Source: Bacteroidales bacterium
Lineage (GTDB): Bacteria > Bacteroidota > Bacteroidia > Bacteroidales > Muribaculaceae
Reading direction: 5' to 3'
NCBI GenBank assembly: GCA_004554255.1
Contig: SFNC01000072.1
Span: forward strand, 1 to 9,622
Length of the DNA stretch: 9,622 bases
The notes below the pieces were generated by a model. That model made no database searches. It was not told the DNA's origin and saw nothing but the letters and a program-made list of their open reading frames with translations. The translations under genes were made by a program, and so were the position numbers. Position 1 is the stretch's first letter. Each line of letters begins with the position of its first letter. Below are positions 1 through 5,304 of the stretch, piece after piece.

Positions 1-70
1 CTTGCAGGTGAAGGAGCATAGCGGGCTATGTGACTGAACCAAAAGACTAAAGATGGCCGGAAGCTGCGAG
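1..70 (+). other. Possible 3' end of a structured RNA or other repeated element at the left edge
   Basis: No gene is supported in the first 130 bases. Two pairings can be seen. CATAG at 17-21 pairs with CTATG at 26-30 around a 4-base loop. CTTGCAG at 1-7 can pair with CTGCGAG at 64-70 through seven pairs, one of them G-U, which would close a domain around the hairpin. This could be the end of a non-coding RNA, the edge of a mobile element, or chance. Short open frames run in from the left edge and stop at 19-21 and 35-37, so the tail of an upstream coding sequence is also possible. I do not recognise the sequence. Confidence 0.2.
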
Positions 71-131
71 AATACGCTAATATTATATTGTTCGCGGGTA
101 CATGTTTTATTTATTAATTTTAATTTATATT

Positions 132-169
132 ACCCCGCCCCTGCATTAACAAATATTGGGGAACGGGGT
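132..169 (+). repeat. Dispersed hairpin repeat, copy 1
   Basis: An interrupted inverted repeat: ACCCCG (132-137) and CCCC (138-141) pair with GGGG (158-161) and CGGGGT (164-169). There is a 2-base AA bulge at 162-163 and a 16-base AT-rich loop containing TTAACAAATAT. Positions 135-169 match 2144-2178 at 31 of 35 bases, in the same orientation. Both copies lie in intergenic DNA upstream of a promoter-like box. It could be a REP-like element, a binding site or a leftover of a mobile element. It is not a normal terminator, because the loop is long and the 3' arm is followed only by a short TTTT run. Confidence 0.6.
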
Positions 170-210
170 TTTAAGAGCGCGTTTAGAGTGCAAAATTACA
201 AAAATCTGCT

Positions 211-218
211 TAACTTTG
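211..218 (+). promoter_or_regulatory. Putative -7 promoter box for the RNA methyltransferase gene
   Basis: TAACTTTG fits the Bacteroidetes -7 consensus TAnnTTTG. It would start transcription near 225, about 11 bases ahead of the ATG at 236, which supports that start over any upstream ATG in the same frame. No convincing TTTG -33 box lies 19-21 bases upstream. Confidence 0.5.
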
Positions 219-235
219 CCACTAAATTACAAGAT

Positions 236-1033
236 ATGACAAATATTATAGAGATTTCCGACATAAACGACCCGCGTGTAGCGGTTTATTCGCGACTCAC
301 GGAGGCGCAGCTTCGCGTGCTTGACGATGGCGTTTTCATCGCCGAATCACCCAAGGTTATCCGCGTGGCCATGGAGTCCGGCTACGTGCCCATGTCCATG
401 CTCTGCGAGCGCCGGCATATCGCGGGCGACGCCTCGTGGATTCTTGAGCATAGTCCTGCCGACATGCCTGTCTATACCGGGACTCGCGAGATTCTGGAAG
501 GGCTTACGGGCTACAAGCTGACACGCGGAGTACTCTGCGCCATGCGCCGCAAAGAGCTGCCGTCAGTGCCGGATATCTGCCACGTCGCGAGGCGGTTGGC
601 TGTGATAGACGGCGTCTGCGACACCACCAACATCGGCGCGATTTTCCGGTCGGCCGCGGCATTGGGCATAGACGGTATTCTGCTCACGCCCACGTCCTGC
701 GACCCGCTGAACCGCCGCTCGGTGCGCGTTTCAATGGGCACGGTGTTTTTGGTACCCTGGACGTGGCTTGACCGTCCCGTGCGCGAGATTTCGGCACTCG
801 GATTCAAGACTGTGGCGATGGCGCTCACCGACAATTCCGTGTCGCTTGACGATCCCGCGCTGAATGCCGAGCCGCGGTTGGCGATAATCCTCGGCACGGA
901 GGGCGACGGACTGGCTCACGATGTCATCGCCGATGCGGACATAGTGTGCCGCATCCCGATGTCGCACAACGTGGACTCGCTGAATGTGGCGGCGGCATCT
1001 GCGGTGGCCTTCTGGCAATTGCGCGGCAAGTGA
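236..1033 (+). CDS. SpoU/TrmH-family RNA 2'-O-methyltransferase
   Basis: A 265-residue member of the SPOUT superfamily, which transfers a methyl group from S-adenosylmethionine to a ribose 2'-hydroxyl in tRNA or rRNA. All three SpoU motifs are visible: motif 1 around residues 129-140 (DTTNIGAIFRSA, with N132 and R138), motif 2 around 215-226 (ILGTEGDGL) and motif 3 around 240-256 (IPMSHNVDSLNVAAASA). These form the trefoil-knot cofactor site. Residues 1-110 form a less conserved substrate-binding N-terminal domain, as in the RlmB/TsnR-like branch. The target nucleotide cannot be read from the sequence. I chose ATG 236 because the frame upstream of it, open from 53, contains the dispersed repeat and the promoter box, and its translation does not look like protein. 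The 3' end is overlapped antisense for 118 bases by the convergent minus-strand gene, and no terminator is seen after the stop. Confidence 0.9.
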   Translation: MTNIIEISDINDPRVAVYSRLTEAQLRVLDDGVFIAESPKVIRVAMESGYVPMSMLCERRHIAGDASWILEHSPADMPVYTGTREILEGLTGYKLTRGVLCAMRRKELPSVPDICHVARRLAVIDGVCDTTNIGAIFRSAAALGIDGILLTPTSCDPLNRRSVRVSMGTVFLVPWTWLDRPVREISALGFKTVAMALTDNSVSLDDPALNAEPRLAIILGTEGDGLAHDVIADADIVCRIPMSHNVDSLNVAAASAVAFWQLRGK

Positions 1034-1380
1034 CCGGGGGAGGTATCGGATGGAGTGGATGTTTCTGAGGGCTCTGAGTTATCTGAGATCTCTGAGACCT
1101 CTGAGTTCTCTGAGGACTCTGATGCCTCCGCTGCTTTCTGCTCCTCGGCGATGCGGCGTTTTTCCTCCATGCGGGCCTGACGGCGTTCGCGGGCCTGCTT
1201 CATGCGGTCAATCTCGTCACGAATCCAGGAAATGGCGAAGTTTACGTAATTATTATCCGAAAGTTTGCCATATACAATGTAATCGTAAATAGCCATTACT
1301 GTTAGCGTGCGCTGCTCTTTATTGAGACCATCAAGGCGCTTAATCCACTCTGCTTTAAAGATAAAATTGTATGCTTCCAT
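916..1380 (-). CDS. DUF6291-like protein with a Ser-Glu-X repeat tail
   Basis: A 154-residue protein. Residues 1-56 (MEAYNFIFKAEW..., IYDYIVYGK, NFAISWIRDEID) resemble the DUF6291 family of small proteins often found in phage- or ICE-derived replication regions; this is from memory and the function is unknown. Residues 57-83 form a highly charged Arg/Glu/Lys/Gln helix, possibly a coiled coil. Residues about 87-108 are a Ser-Glu/Asp-X repeat. Residues from about 116 to the end are read antisense to the end of the RNA methyltransferase gene, so the native stop may have been lost or the tail may be spurious. The start at 1380 fits a promoter whose -7 box ends at 1418; the frame stays open to 1470, but ATGs further out lie upstream of or inside the promoter. 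A relic of an integrated element is possible. Confidence 0.6.
   Translation of the reverse strand: MEAYNFIFKAEWIKRLDGLNKEQRTLTVMAIYDYIVYGKLSDNNYVNFAISWIRDEIDRMKQARERRQARMEEKRRIAEEQKAAEASESSENSEVSEISDNSEPSETSTPSDTSPGHLPRNCQKATADAAATFSESTLCDIGMRHTMSASAMTS
1064..1126 (-). repeat. 9-base minisatellite encoding Ser-Glu-X
   Basis: Seven consecutive 9-base units occur, read on the + strand as TCTGAGNNN at 1064, 1073, 1082, 1091, 1100 and 1109, and TCTGATNNN at 1118. On the coding minus strand each unit gives codons TCA-GA(G/T)-NNN, so Ser and Glu/Asp are fixed while the third codon varies (S, N, V, I, N, P in protein order). Copy-number change would alter length without shifting the reading frame. 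Confidence 0.85.
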
Positions 1381-1417
1381 AGTTTTATAAGATTTGATCA
1401 TTCTTTGAAAAGTGCTG

Positions 1418-1449
1418 CAAAGATAATACATAAAATAGCCTAAAGCAAA
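1418..1449 (-). promoter_or_regulatory. Putative promoter of the DUF6291-like gene
   Basis: On the minus strand TATCTTTG (1425-1418) fits the -7 consensus TAnnTTTG and TTTG (1449-1446) fits the -33 box, with 20 bases between them. The predicted start near 1411 leaves a leader of about 30 bases before ATG 1380. The -33/-7 pair makes this one of the two best-formed promoters in the window. Confidence 0.6.
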
Positions 1450-1577
1450 TAAAACACCAACTAATAACAATATTTAACTTTATTCAATGTCATTTACTGT
1501 AGTATTATGGATTCGCGTCATCCTGCCGCGGCAAAGCGCCATATACAGCAATTTTAAGGTAATTTATGGATTTTGTA

Positions 1578-1609
1578 TTTGTAAAATCAAACAAAATTAT
1601 CTAACTTTG
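1578..1609 (+). promoter_or_regulatory. Putative promoter of the Cys/Lys-rich protein gene
   Basis: TTTG (1578-1581) and TAACTTTG (1602-1609) match the Bacteroidetes -33 and -7 boxes with a 20-base spacer. Transcription would start near 1616, giving an AT-rich leader of about 56 bases. The 128 bases between the two divergent -33 boxes (1450-1577) hold no gene that I can see. Confidence 0.65.
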
Positions 1610-1671
1610 CAACAGAACATAGCACGAGAAACATATTAACAAGAATTATCACATAAAAAAGTTACATAACA

Positions 1672-2076
1672 ATGAAAAAAATTGCAATTCTCCTGGTAGC
1701 GGTAATGGCCGCCTTTTGCGCAAACGCACAGACTCAGAAAACATGTAATAAAGCAGAAAAATGCCAGAAAGTCGAGGCTAAAGCCGACTGCAAAAAGGCT
1801 TGCGCCGCTAAAGAATTAAAGTGCAAAGAGGCCAAGGCCGACTGTAAGAAAGCATGCCCCGCATCCAAAGCTGACTGCAAGAAACCCTGCGCTAAAGCTG
1901 ACTGCAAGAAGGACTGCAAGGCTGCTAAAGAGTGCAAAAAAACCTGCGCTAAAGCTGACTGCAAGAAAGACTGCAAAGCTGCTAAAGCCGAGTGCAAAAA
2001 AGGTCAGTGCAAACAGACCTGCAACAAGGCCAAATGCGCCAAAGACCAGTGCAAAAAGGAATGCAGCAAAAAGTAA
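1672..2076 (+). CDS. Secreted Cys/Lys-rich repeat protein of unknown function
   Basis: A 134-residue protein. Residues 1-19 form a classical signal peptide (MKK, then a hydrophobic core, ending CANA before Q20), so the mature protein should be periplasmic or secreted; there is no lipobox. The mature part of about 115 residues is nearly all Lys, Cys, Ala, Asp, Glu and Gln, with 21 Cys and about 38 Lys. Most cysteines fall in repeated CX3C units, mainly CKKxC, often preceded by KAD, and AKADCKKDCKAAKECKKTC is a 19-residue unit present twice. This suggests metal binding (metallothionein-like) or a disulfide-crosslinked cationic chain, but neither can be chosen from sequence. The gene is a single unit with its own promoter and a strong terminator. 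I do not recognise a named family. Confidence 0.85.
   Translation: MKKIAILLVAVMAAFCANAQTQKTCNKAEKCQKVEAKADCKKACAAKELKCKEAKADCKKACPASKADCKKPCAKADCKKDCKAAKECKKTCAKADCKKDCKAAKAECKKGQCKQTCNKAKCAKDQCKKECSKK
1891..2004 (+). repeat. 57-base internal tandem repeat in the Cys/Lys-rich gene
   Basis: The segment starting at 1891 (GCTAAAGCTGACTGCAAG) recurs at 1948, an offset of 57 bases or 19 codons. The second unit has a one-codon insertion near its end (AAKAECKK against AAKECKK). Shorter related units (KADCKKxC) precede it from about codon 38, so the gene probably grew by repeat duplication. Confidence 0.8.
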
Positions 2077-2093
2077 TCTGACATACCGTACAT

Positions 2094-2121
2094 AAAAGCC
2101 CGCCTCACGCGGGCTTTTTTT
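2094..2121 (+). terminator. Rho-independent terminator of the Cys/Lys-rich gene
   Basis: A perfect 10-base stem, AAAAGCCCGC (2094-2103) with GCGGGCTTTT (2109-2118), has a CTCAC loop, and the T run reaches 2121. It lies 17 bases after the TAA stop. Confidence 0.92.
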
Positions 2122-2141
2122 ATTTTATAACAGCCGTAAGA

Positions 2142-2178
2142 CACCGCCCCTGCGTTAACAAATATAGGGGGACCGGGT
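2142..2178 (+). repeat. Dispersed hairpin repeat, copy 2
   Basis: It matches copy 1 at 31 of 35 bases over 2144-2178, including the loop core TTAACAAATAT. The stem is CCG (2144-2146) and CCCCT (2147-2151) against AGGGG (2166-2170) and CGG (2174-2176), with an unpaired GAC between; the outer pairs seen in copy 1 are lost. It lies between the terminator of the Cys/Lys-rich gene and the promoter of the envelope operon. The rest of 2122-2286 shows only AT-rich leader sequence. Confidence 0.6.
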
Positions 2179-2243
2179 CTAATTTTTTCGGTGCATAAAT
2201 GGTACGCCGGAACAATAATGACCGGATTCTGAGATTTTTTTCG

Positions 2244-2251
2244 TAATTTTG
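2244..2251 (+). promoter_or_regulatory. Putative -7 promoter box of the envelope operon
   Basis: TAATTTTG fits TAnnTTTG and predicts a start near 2258, about 29 bases ahead of ATG 2287. A TTTG box at the -33 distance is not obvious, so the promoter may be weak or need an activator. Confidence 0.45.
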
Positions 2252-2286
2252 TGTGTTAAAAGAAAACACCCTTCAACAGTATCATT

Positions 2287-2820
2287 ATGAAAATACCCAA
2301 ACTTAAAATACAGCCTCCCGGAGAACACATGTTCGCCGGGGTGTATCTTAAGTTTATTGATCTTACACTGATACTTGAAGCTGTATTATGCATTATATTG
2401 TTACACAATGTGTCAGCACTGGTAATTACCGTTTACAACTGCGTGGCCGAATACTTTTCCTGGGCAGGATTCAACGTCTGTCACAGCTTTATTACCGTAA
2501 ACTACTCGGTTTATACGCAAGAAGTTATTGGCAATATCTTCGAGTCTTACTCCATGACACCGATTATCGGCAGCGTTGTGTTGGTCAGCGCCGCGATGCT
2601 GCTCGGATTCAACAGCCGCCTCCCGGAGGCCGATAATGCGTATTCCAATGCGCTTCAGACAAATGAAGCGCATAAGTTCAACCAAAACTTCTTGATAAAT
2701 CTGCCGGGATTCGGCAAGATTTACCGGACCCTCCCGGAGGAGGATCCCGCTGAAAGCCTCAGCGCCGACTACATGGATAGCTTCTTCGGCGACACACTAA
2801 ATTACCGTCATGAAACGTAA
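2287..2820 (+). CDS. Unrecognised two-helix inner-membrane protein, first gene of the envelope operon
   Basis: A 177-residue protein that I do not recognise. It has a short lysine-rich N-terminus (residues 1-10), a long hydrophobic stretch at about 22-51, a loop of about 40 residues with several aromatic residues, a second helix at about 90-108, and a polar, acidic C-terminal region (109-177) containing NLPGFGKIYRTLPEEDP. By the positive-inside rule the N-terminus and the C-terminal region would be cytoplasmic and the middle loop periplasmic. The last 11 bases overlap the start of the LtaS-like gene, so the two are probably translationally coupled and the proteins may act together. It could be an accessory or regulatory subunit of the transferase; that is inference from position only. 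Confidence 0.85.
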   Translation: MKIPKLKIQPPGEHMFAGVYLKFIDLTLILEAVLCIILLHNVSALVITVYNCVAEYFSWAGFNVCHSFITVNYSVYTQEVIGNIFESYSMTPIIGSVVLVSAAMLLGFNSRLPEADNAYSNALQTNEAHKFNQNFLINLPGFGKIYRTLPEEDPAESLSADYMDSFFGDTLNYRHET

Positions 2821-4618
2821 ACTACTGCTGTTCTTATCTTTATGGGCGATGCTGGTGATTCTGATGATTCTCCAGAAGTTCGTATTTATTGCCATTCAAC
2901 CGGCATTCTCTTGGGCTGACTTCGCCAATATCGGTGACGTTATCCGGCACGGAATAGGCATGGACCTGTCCATGTCGGCATACCTGATGGCTCCCGTAGT
3001 GCTATGGATGATCGCGCAGGCATGGTATGGCAAGCCACTGATGCTTAAAATATTAAATAGCTATCTGTGGTTTGTGGCGGCAGTTTTCAGCATTGTCCTT
3101 GTGGTGGACAGCGTCCTGTACCCCTACTGGCAGATTCGCCTTGACGCCACCCCGGTGTTCTACTTTACCACCTCGCCGGGGGCGGCGCTGGCAAGCATGG
3201 CATGGTGGTGGGAAGTCCTGGCGGTAATCGTCACCGCAGTGATAGCCTGGGGCGTGCACCAGTTGCTGAAAGCCATTGCCGCCAAATTTGCAATTGAGCC
3301 AAACAACATACTGAAAACCAAGATTATACATACGGTATCGTTCCTGATTATCGGCGGCGCGATGATTATCCCAATCCGCGGCGGCGTTACAGTGAGCACC
3401 ATGTCGCCCGGACAGGCGTATTTCAGCAGTGACATGCGCCTGAACCATGCGGCCATAAATCCGATGTTCAATTTTGTCTATTCCATTACGCGAATCGACA
3501 ATTTAGGCAGCACATTCCGCTATATGGACCCGGCCAAAGCCGACGGGCTGATGCGCCGCCTTGAAAGCCCTGCGGCAACGGCGGATTCAACGGCAGTAAT
3601 AAGCGTAAAGGACAGCAGGCCTGACATTTACCTCGTCATCCTGGAGAGCTTTTCGGCACAGATCATGCCCTCGCTCGGCGGCGAGGATATTGCTACAAAT
3701 CTGGACAAAATAGCCCGCGAAGGCGCGCTGTTCACCAATTTCTATGCCGAAAGTTTCCGCACGGACCGCGCCCTGGCCACCATCCTCAGCGGCTATCCCG
3801 CGCTGCCCACCACCTCGGTAATGCGCTATCCCAATAAATTCGCCGGCATGCCCTCGCTCGCGCACGAGCTGAAAAAAGCCGGCTACCACACTTATTATTA
3901 TTATGGCGGCGATGCCGATTTCACCAACATGAACGCGTATTTGGTGGCAACCGGATACGATAACATAGTGAGCGACAATAACTTCCCCGTGAGCGAGCGC
4001 CTCAGCAAATGGGGCGCGCCGGACCATGCCGTATTTGCGCGGGCACTGGCCGACAAACGGCCGTCGCCGTCGCTGACCGTGGTGCAGACCTCGTCGTCGC
4101 ACGAGCCTTACGAGGTCCCCTATCAGTCGCGCCACACGGACATCCGCGCGAATGCCTTTGCGTACGCCGACAGCTGCATGGGTGATTTTGTGGCACAGCT
4201 TAAGGCCGACGGGCGCTGGGACAACGCTATGGTGGTGATTGTCCCCGACCACTGGGGCTCCTATCCCAAAGGCCTGGAAGACCACCTGAAGCGGCATCAT
4301 ATTCCCTTGGTAATCACCGGCGGAGCTGTGGCGGGAACGCCGGCGCGAATCGCCACCACCGGCTCGCAGAGCGCGATTGCGCCAACCGTCCTGGCTATGC
4401 TCGGCCTGGATTACTCGGGATTCTTCAGACCCGTCAACCTCCTGGACAACAACGCAGTACACCGCGCATGGCTCACCGAAACAGAGTGGTTCAGCCTGAT
4501 TGACGCGGACGGCAATATTTCCACCGGAACGGTTGCCGACAAAAAGACAACCGGCGCGGACACGGAGCTGCTGAGAGCATACATACAAACTATCTACAGC
4601 GATCTTGACAAACGATGA
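2810..4618 (+). CDS. LtaS-like phosphoglycerol/phosphoethanolamine transferase (membrane sulfatase fold)
   Basis: A 602-residue protein with five predicted membrane helices (about 6-29, 51-70, 80-103, 131-150 and 170-188) followed by a periplasmic alkaline-phosphatase-fold catalytic domain at about 270-540. The expected catalytic and metal residues are visible by motif: E279 in VILES, nucleophile T318 in FRTDRA, H431 in SSHEPY, D480-H481 in VPDHWG, and W401. SQSAIAPTVLAMLG at 519-532 is the usual late motif of the fold. LtaS family members move a polar head group from a membrane phospholipid to a glycolipid, polymer or glucan. The acceptor in Bacteroidetes is not evident here; OpgB-like glucan modification or capsule, glycolipid or lipid A decoration are alternatives. 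It overlaps the upstream gene by 11 bases and the PAP2 gene by 4 (ATGA), so the three genes form one operon. Confidence 0.9.
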   Translation: MKRKLLLFLSLWAMLVILMILQKFVFIAIQPAFSWADFANIGDVIRHGIGMDLSMSAYLMAPVVLWMIAQAWYGKPLMLKILNSYLWFVAAVFSIVLVVDSVLYPYWQIRLDATPVFYFTTSPGAALASMAWWWEVLAVIVTAVIAWGVHQLLKAIAAKFAIEPNNILKTKIIHTVSFLIIGGAMIIPIRGGVTVSTMSPGQAYFSSDMRLNHAAINPMFNFVYSITRIDNLGSTFRYMDPAKADGLMRRLESPAATADSTAVISVKDSRPDIYLVILESFSAQIMPSLGGEDIATNLDKIAREGALFTNFYAESFRTDRALATILSGYPALPTTSVMRYPNKFAGMPSLAHELKKAGYHTYYYYGGDADFTNMNAYLVATGYDNIVSDNNFPVSERLSKWGAPDHAVFARALADKRPSPSLTVVQTSSSHEPYEVPYQSRHTDIRANAFAYADSCMGDFVAQLKADGRWDNAMVVIVPDHWGSYPKGLEDHLKRHHIPLVITGGAVAGTPARIATTGSQSAIAPTVLAMLGLDYSGFFRPVNLLDNNAVHRAWLTETEWFSLIDADGNISTGTVADKKTTGADTELLRAYIQTIYSDLDKR

Positions 4619-5304
4619 TTGAATACCTGCAACAGCTTGACGTCCAGGCACTTCTGGGCATTAACGGATGGCATGCCCCGTTCTGGGACTATTTTATGAA
4701 GGCGGCCTCCGGAAAACTTATATGGATACCTCTGTATGTTGCCATATTCTACACTTTCATACGCTGTTACGGGTGGAAACACGCTGTGACACTGGGTGTT
4801 GCGATTGGTGTGGTGATTACGCTCGCCGACCAGACATGCGCCACCATTATACGCCCGTACGTGGAGCGCATGCGGCCGTCCAACGCCGACAATCCGCTGT
4901 CGCAGCTGGTGCATATCGTAAACGACTATCGCGGAGGCAGTTACGGTTTTCCCAGCTGCCATGCCACAAACACTTTCGCTCTCATGGCTTTTGTGGCGAT
5001 GGTGACGCGTAACCGGCTGATTACCGGCATTTTGCTGGCGTGGGCCGTGCTGAACTGCTACTCGCGGATGTATCTTGGCGTCCACTACCCCGGTGATATC
5101 TTGGTGGGCGGAATCGTAGGCGCCGGCATAGCGGCGATGGTGTATTATGTCACCGCAGGAATCATCGCACGCATCTGTAAATCAAGCAATTCTGAAATCA
5201 GGAACAGCCTGATAGAAAAACAGCGACAGGCATCGCTGCCTGTCGCCGTAATCTTTGCGACAACCGTCGTGGGGTTGCTCGTCTACTCGGCCATATTGGT
5301 ATAA
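4615..5304 (+). CDS. PAP2-family membrane phosphatase
   Basis: A 229-residue integral-membrane acid phosphatase of the type that removes phosphate from phosphatidic acid, undecaprenyl pyrophosphate or lipid A. The three signature motifs are present: motif 1 at residues 80-88 (RPYVERMRP, with Arg in place of the usual leading Lys), motif 2 at 113-116 (PSCH) and motif 3 at 150-161 (SR, H157, D161 in SRMYLGVHYPGD). Hydrophobic segments flank the motifs, and an extra helix at about 208-227 ends the protein. The substrate cannot be deduced; LpxF-like lipid A 4'-phosphatase or a by-product phosphatase for the preceding transferase are options. The ATGA overlap with the transferase stop indicates coupling. 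Its 3' coding end contains a hairpin that would work as a terminator on the other strand, and its stop codon directly abuts the stop of the convergent lipoprotein gene. Confidence 0.9.
   Translation: MIEYLQQLDVQALLGINGWHAPFWDYFMKAASGKLIWIPLYVAIFYTFIRCYGWKHAVTLGVAIGVVITLADQTCATIIRPYVERMRPSNADNPLSQLVHIVNDYRGGSYGFPSCHATNTFALMAFVAMVTRNRLITGILLAWAVLNCYSRMYLGVHYPGDILVGGIVGAGIAAMVYYVTAGIIARICKSSNSEIRNSLIEKQRQASLPVAVIFATTVVGLLVYSAILV
5211..5246 (-). terminator. Putative terminator of the minus-strand lipoprotein transcript, inside the PAP2 coding sequence
   Basis: A perfect 10-base stem, GCGACAGGCA (5223-5232) with TGCCTGTCGC (5237-5246), has a 4-base loop (TCGC read on the + strand). Read on the minus strand it is followed by TGTTTTTCTATC (5222-5211), a U-tract. 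Read on the + strand no comparable T run follows. It starts 58 bases beyond the lipoprotein stop codon, so it most likely ends that transcript, although it could also pause the PAP2 mRNA. Confidence 0.65.

Noticed and set aside
53..235. N-terminal extension of the RNA methyltransferase from an upstream ATG at 53
   Set aside because: The 61 extra codons run through the dispersed hairpin repeat and the -7 promoter box, and do not resemble the family's N-terminus. ATG 236 gives a normal length.
1523..1532. Palindrome TGCCGCGGCA in the divergent region
   Set aside because: It is short, has no second copy, and is not clearly placed relative to either promoter.
1734..1997. Minus-strand open frame with Phe-Leu-Gln-Ser-Ala repeats opposite the Cys/Lys-rich gene
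   Set aside because: Its repetitiveness is only the mirror of the repeats in the + strand gene, and it has no promoter or leader of its own.
1891..2004. Repeat array considered as a CRISPR
   Set aside because: The repeats are in frame, contiguous and code for the Lys-Cys protein, and there are no spacers.
3587..4651. Long minus-strand open frame opposite the LtaS-like gene
   Set aside because: It is a shadow frame caused by GC-rich codon use. Its product has no recognisable domain and lies entirely over a well-supported gene.
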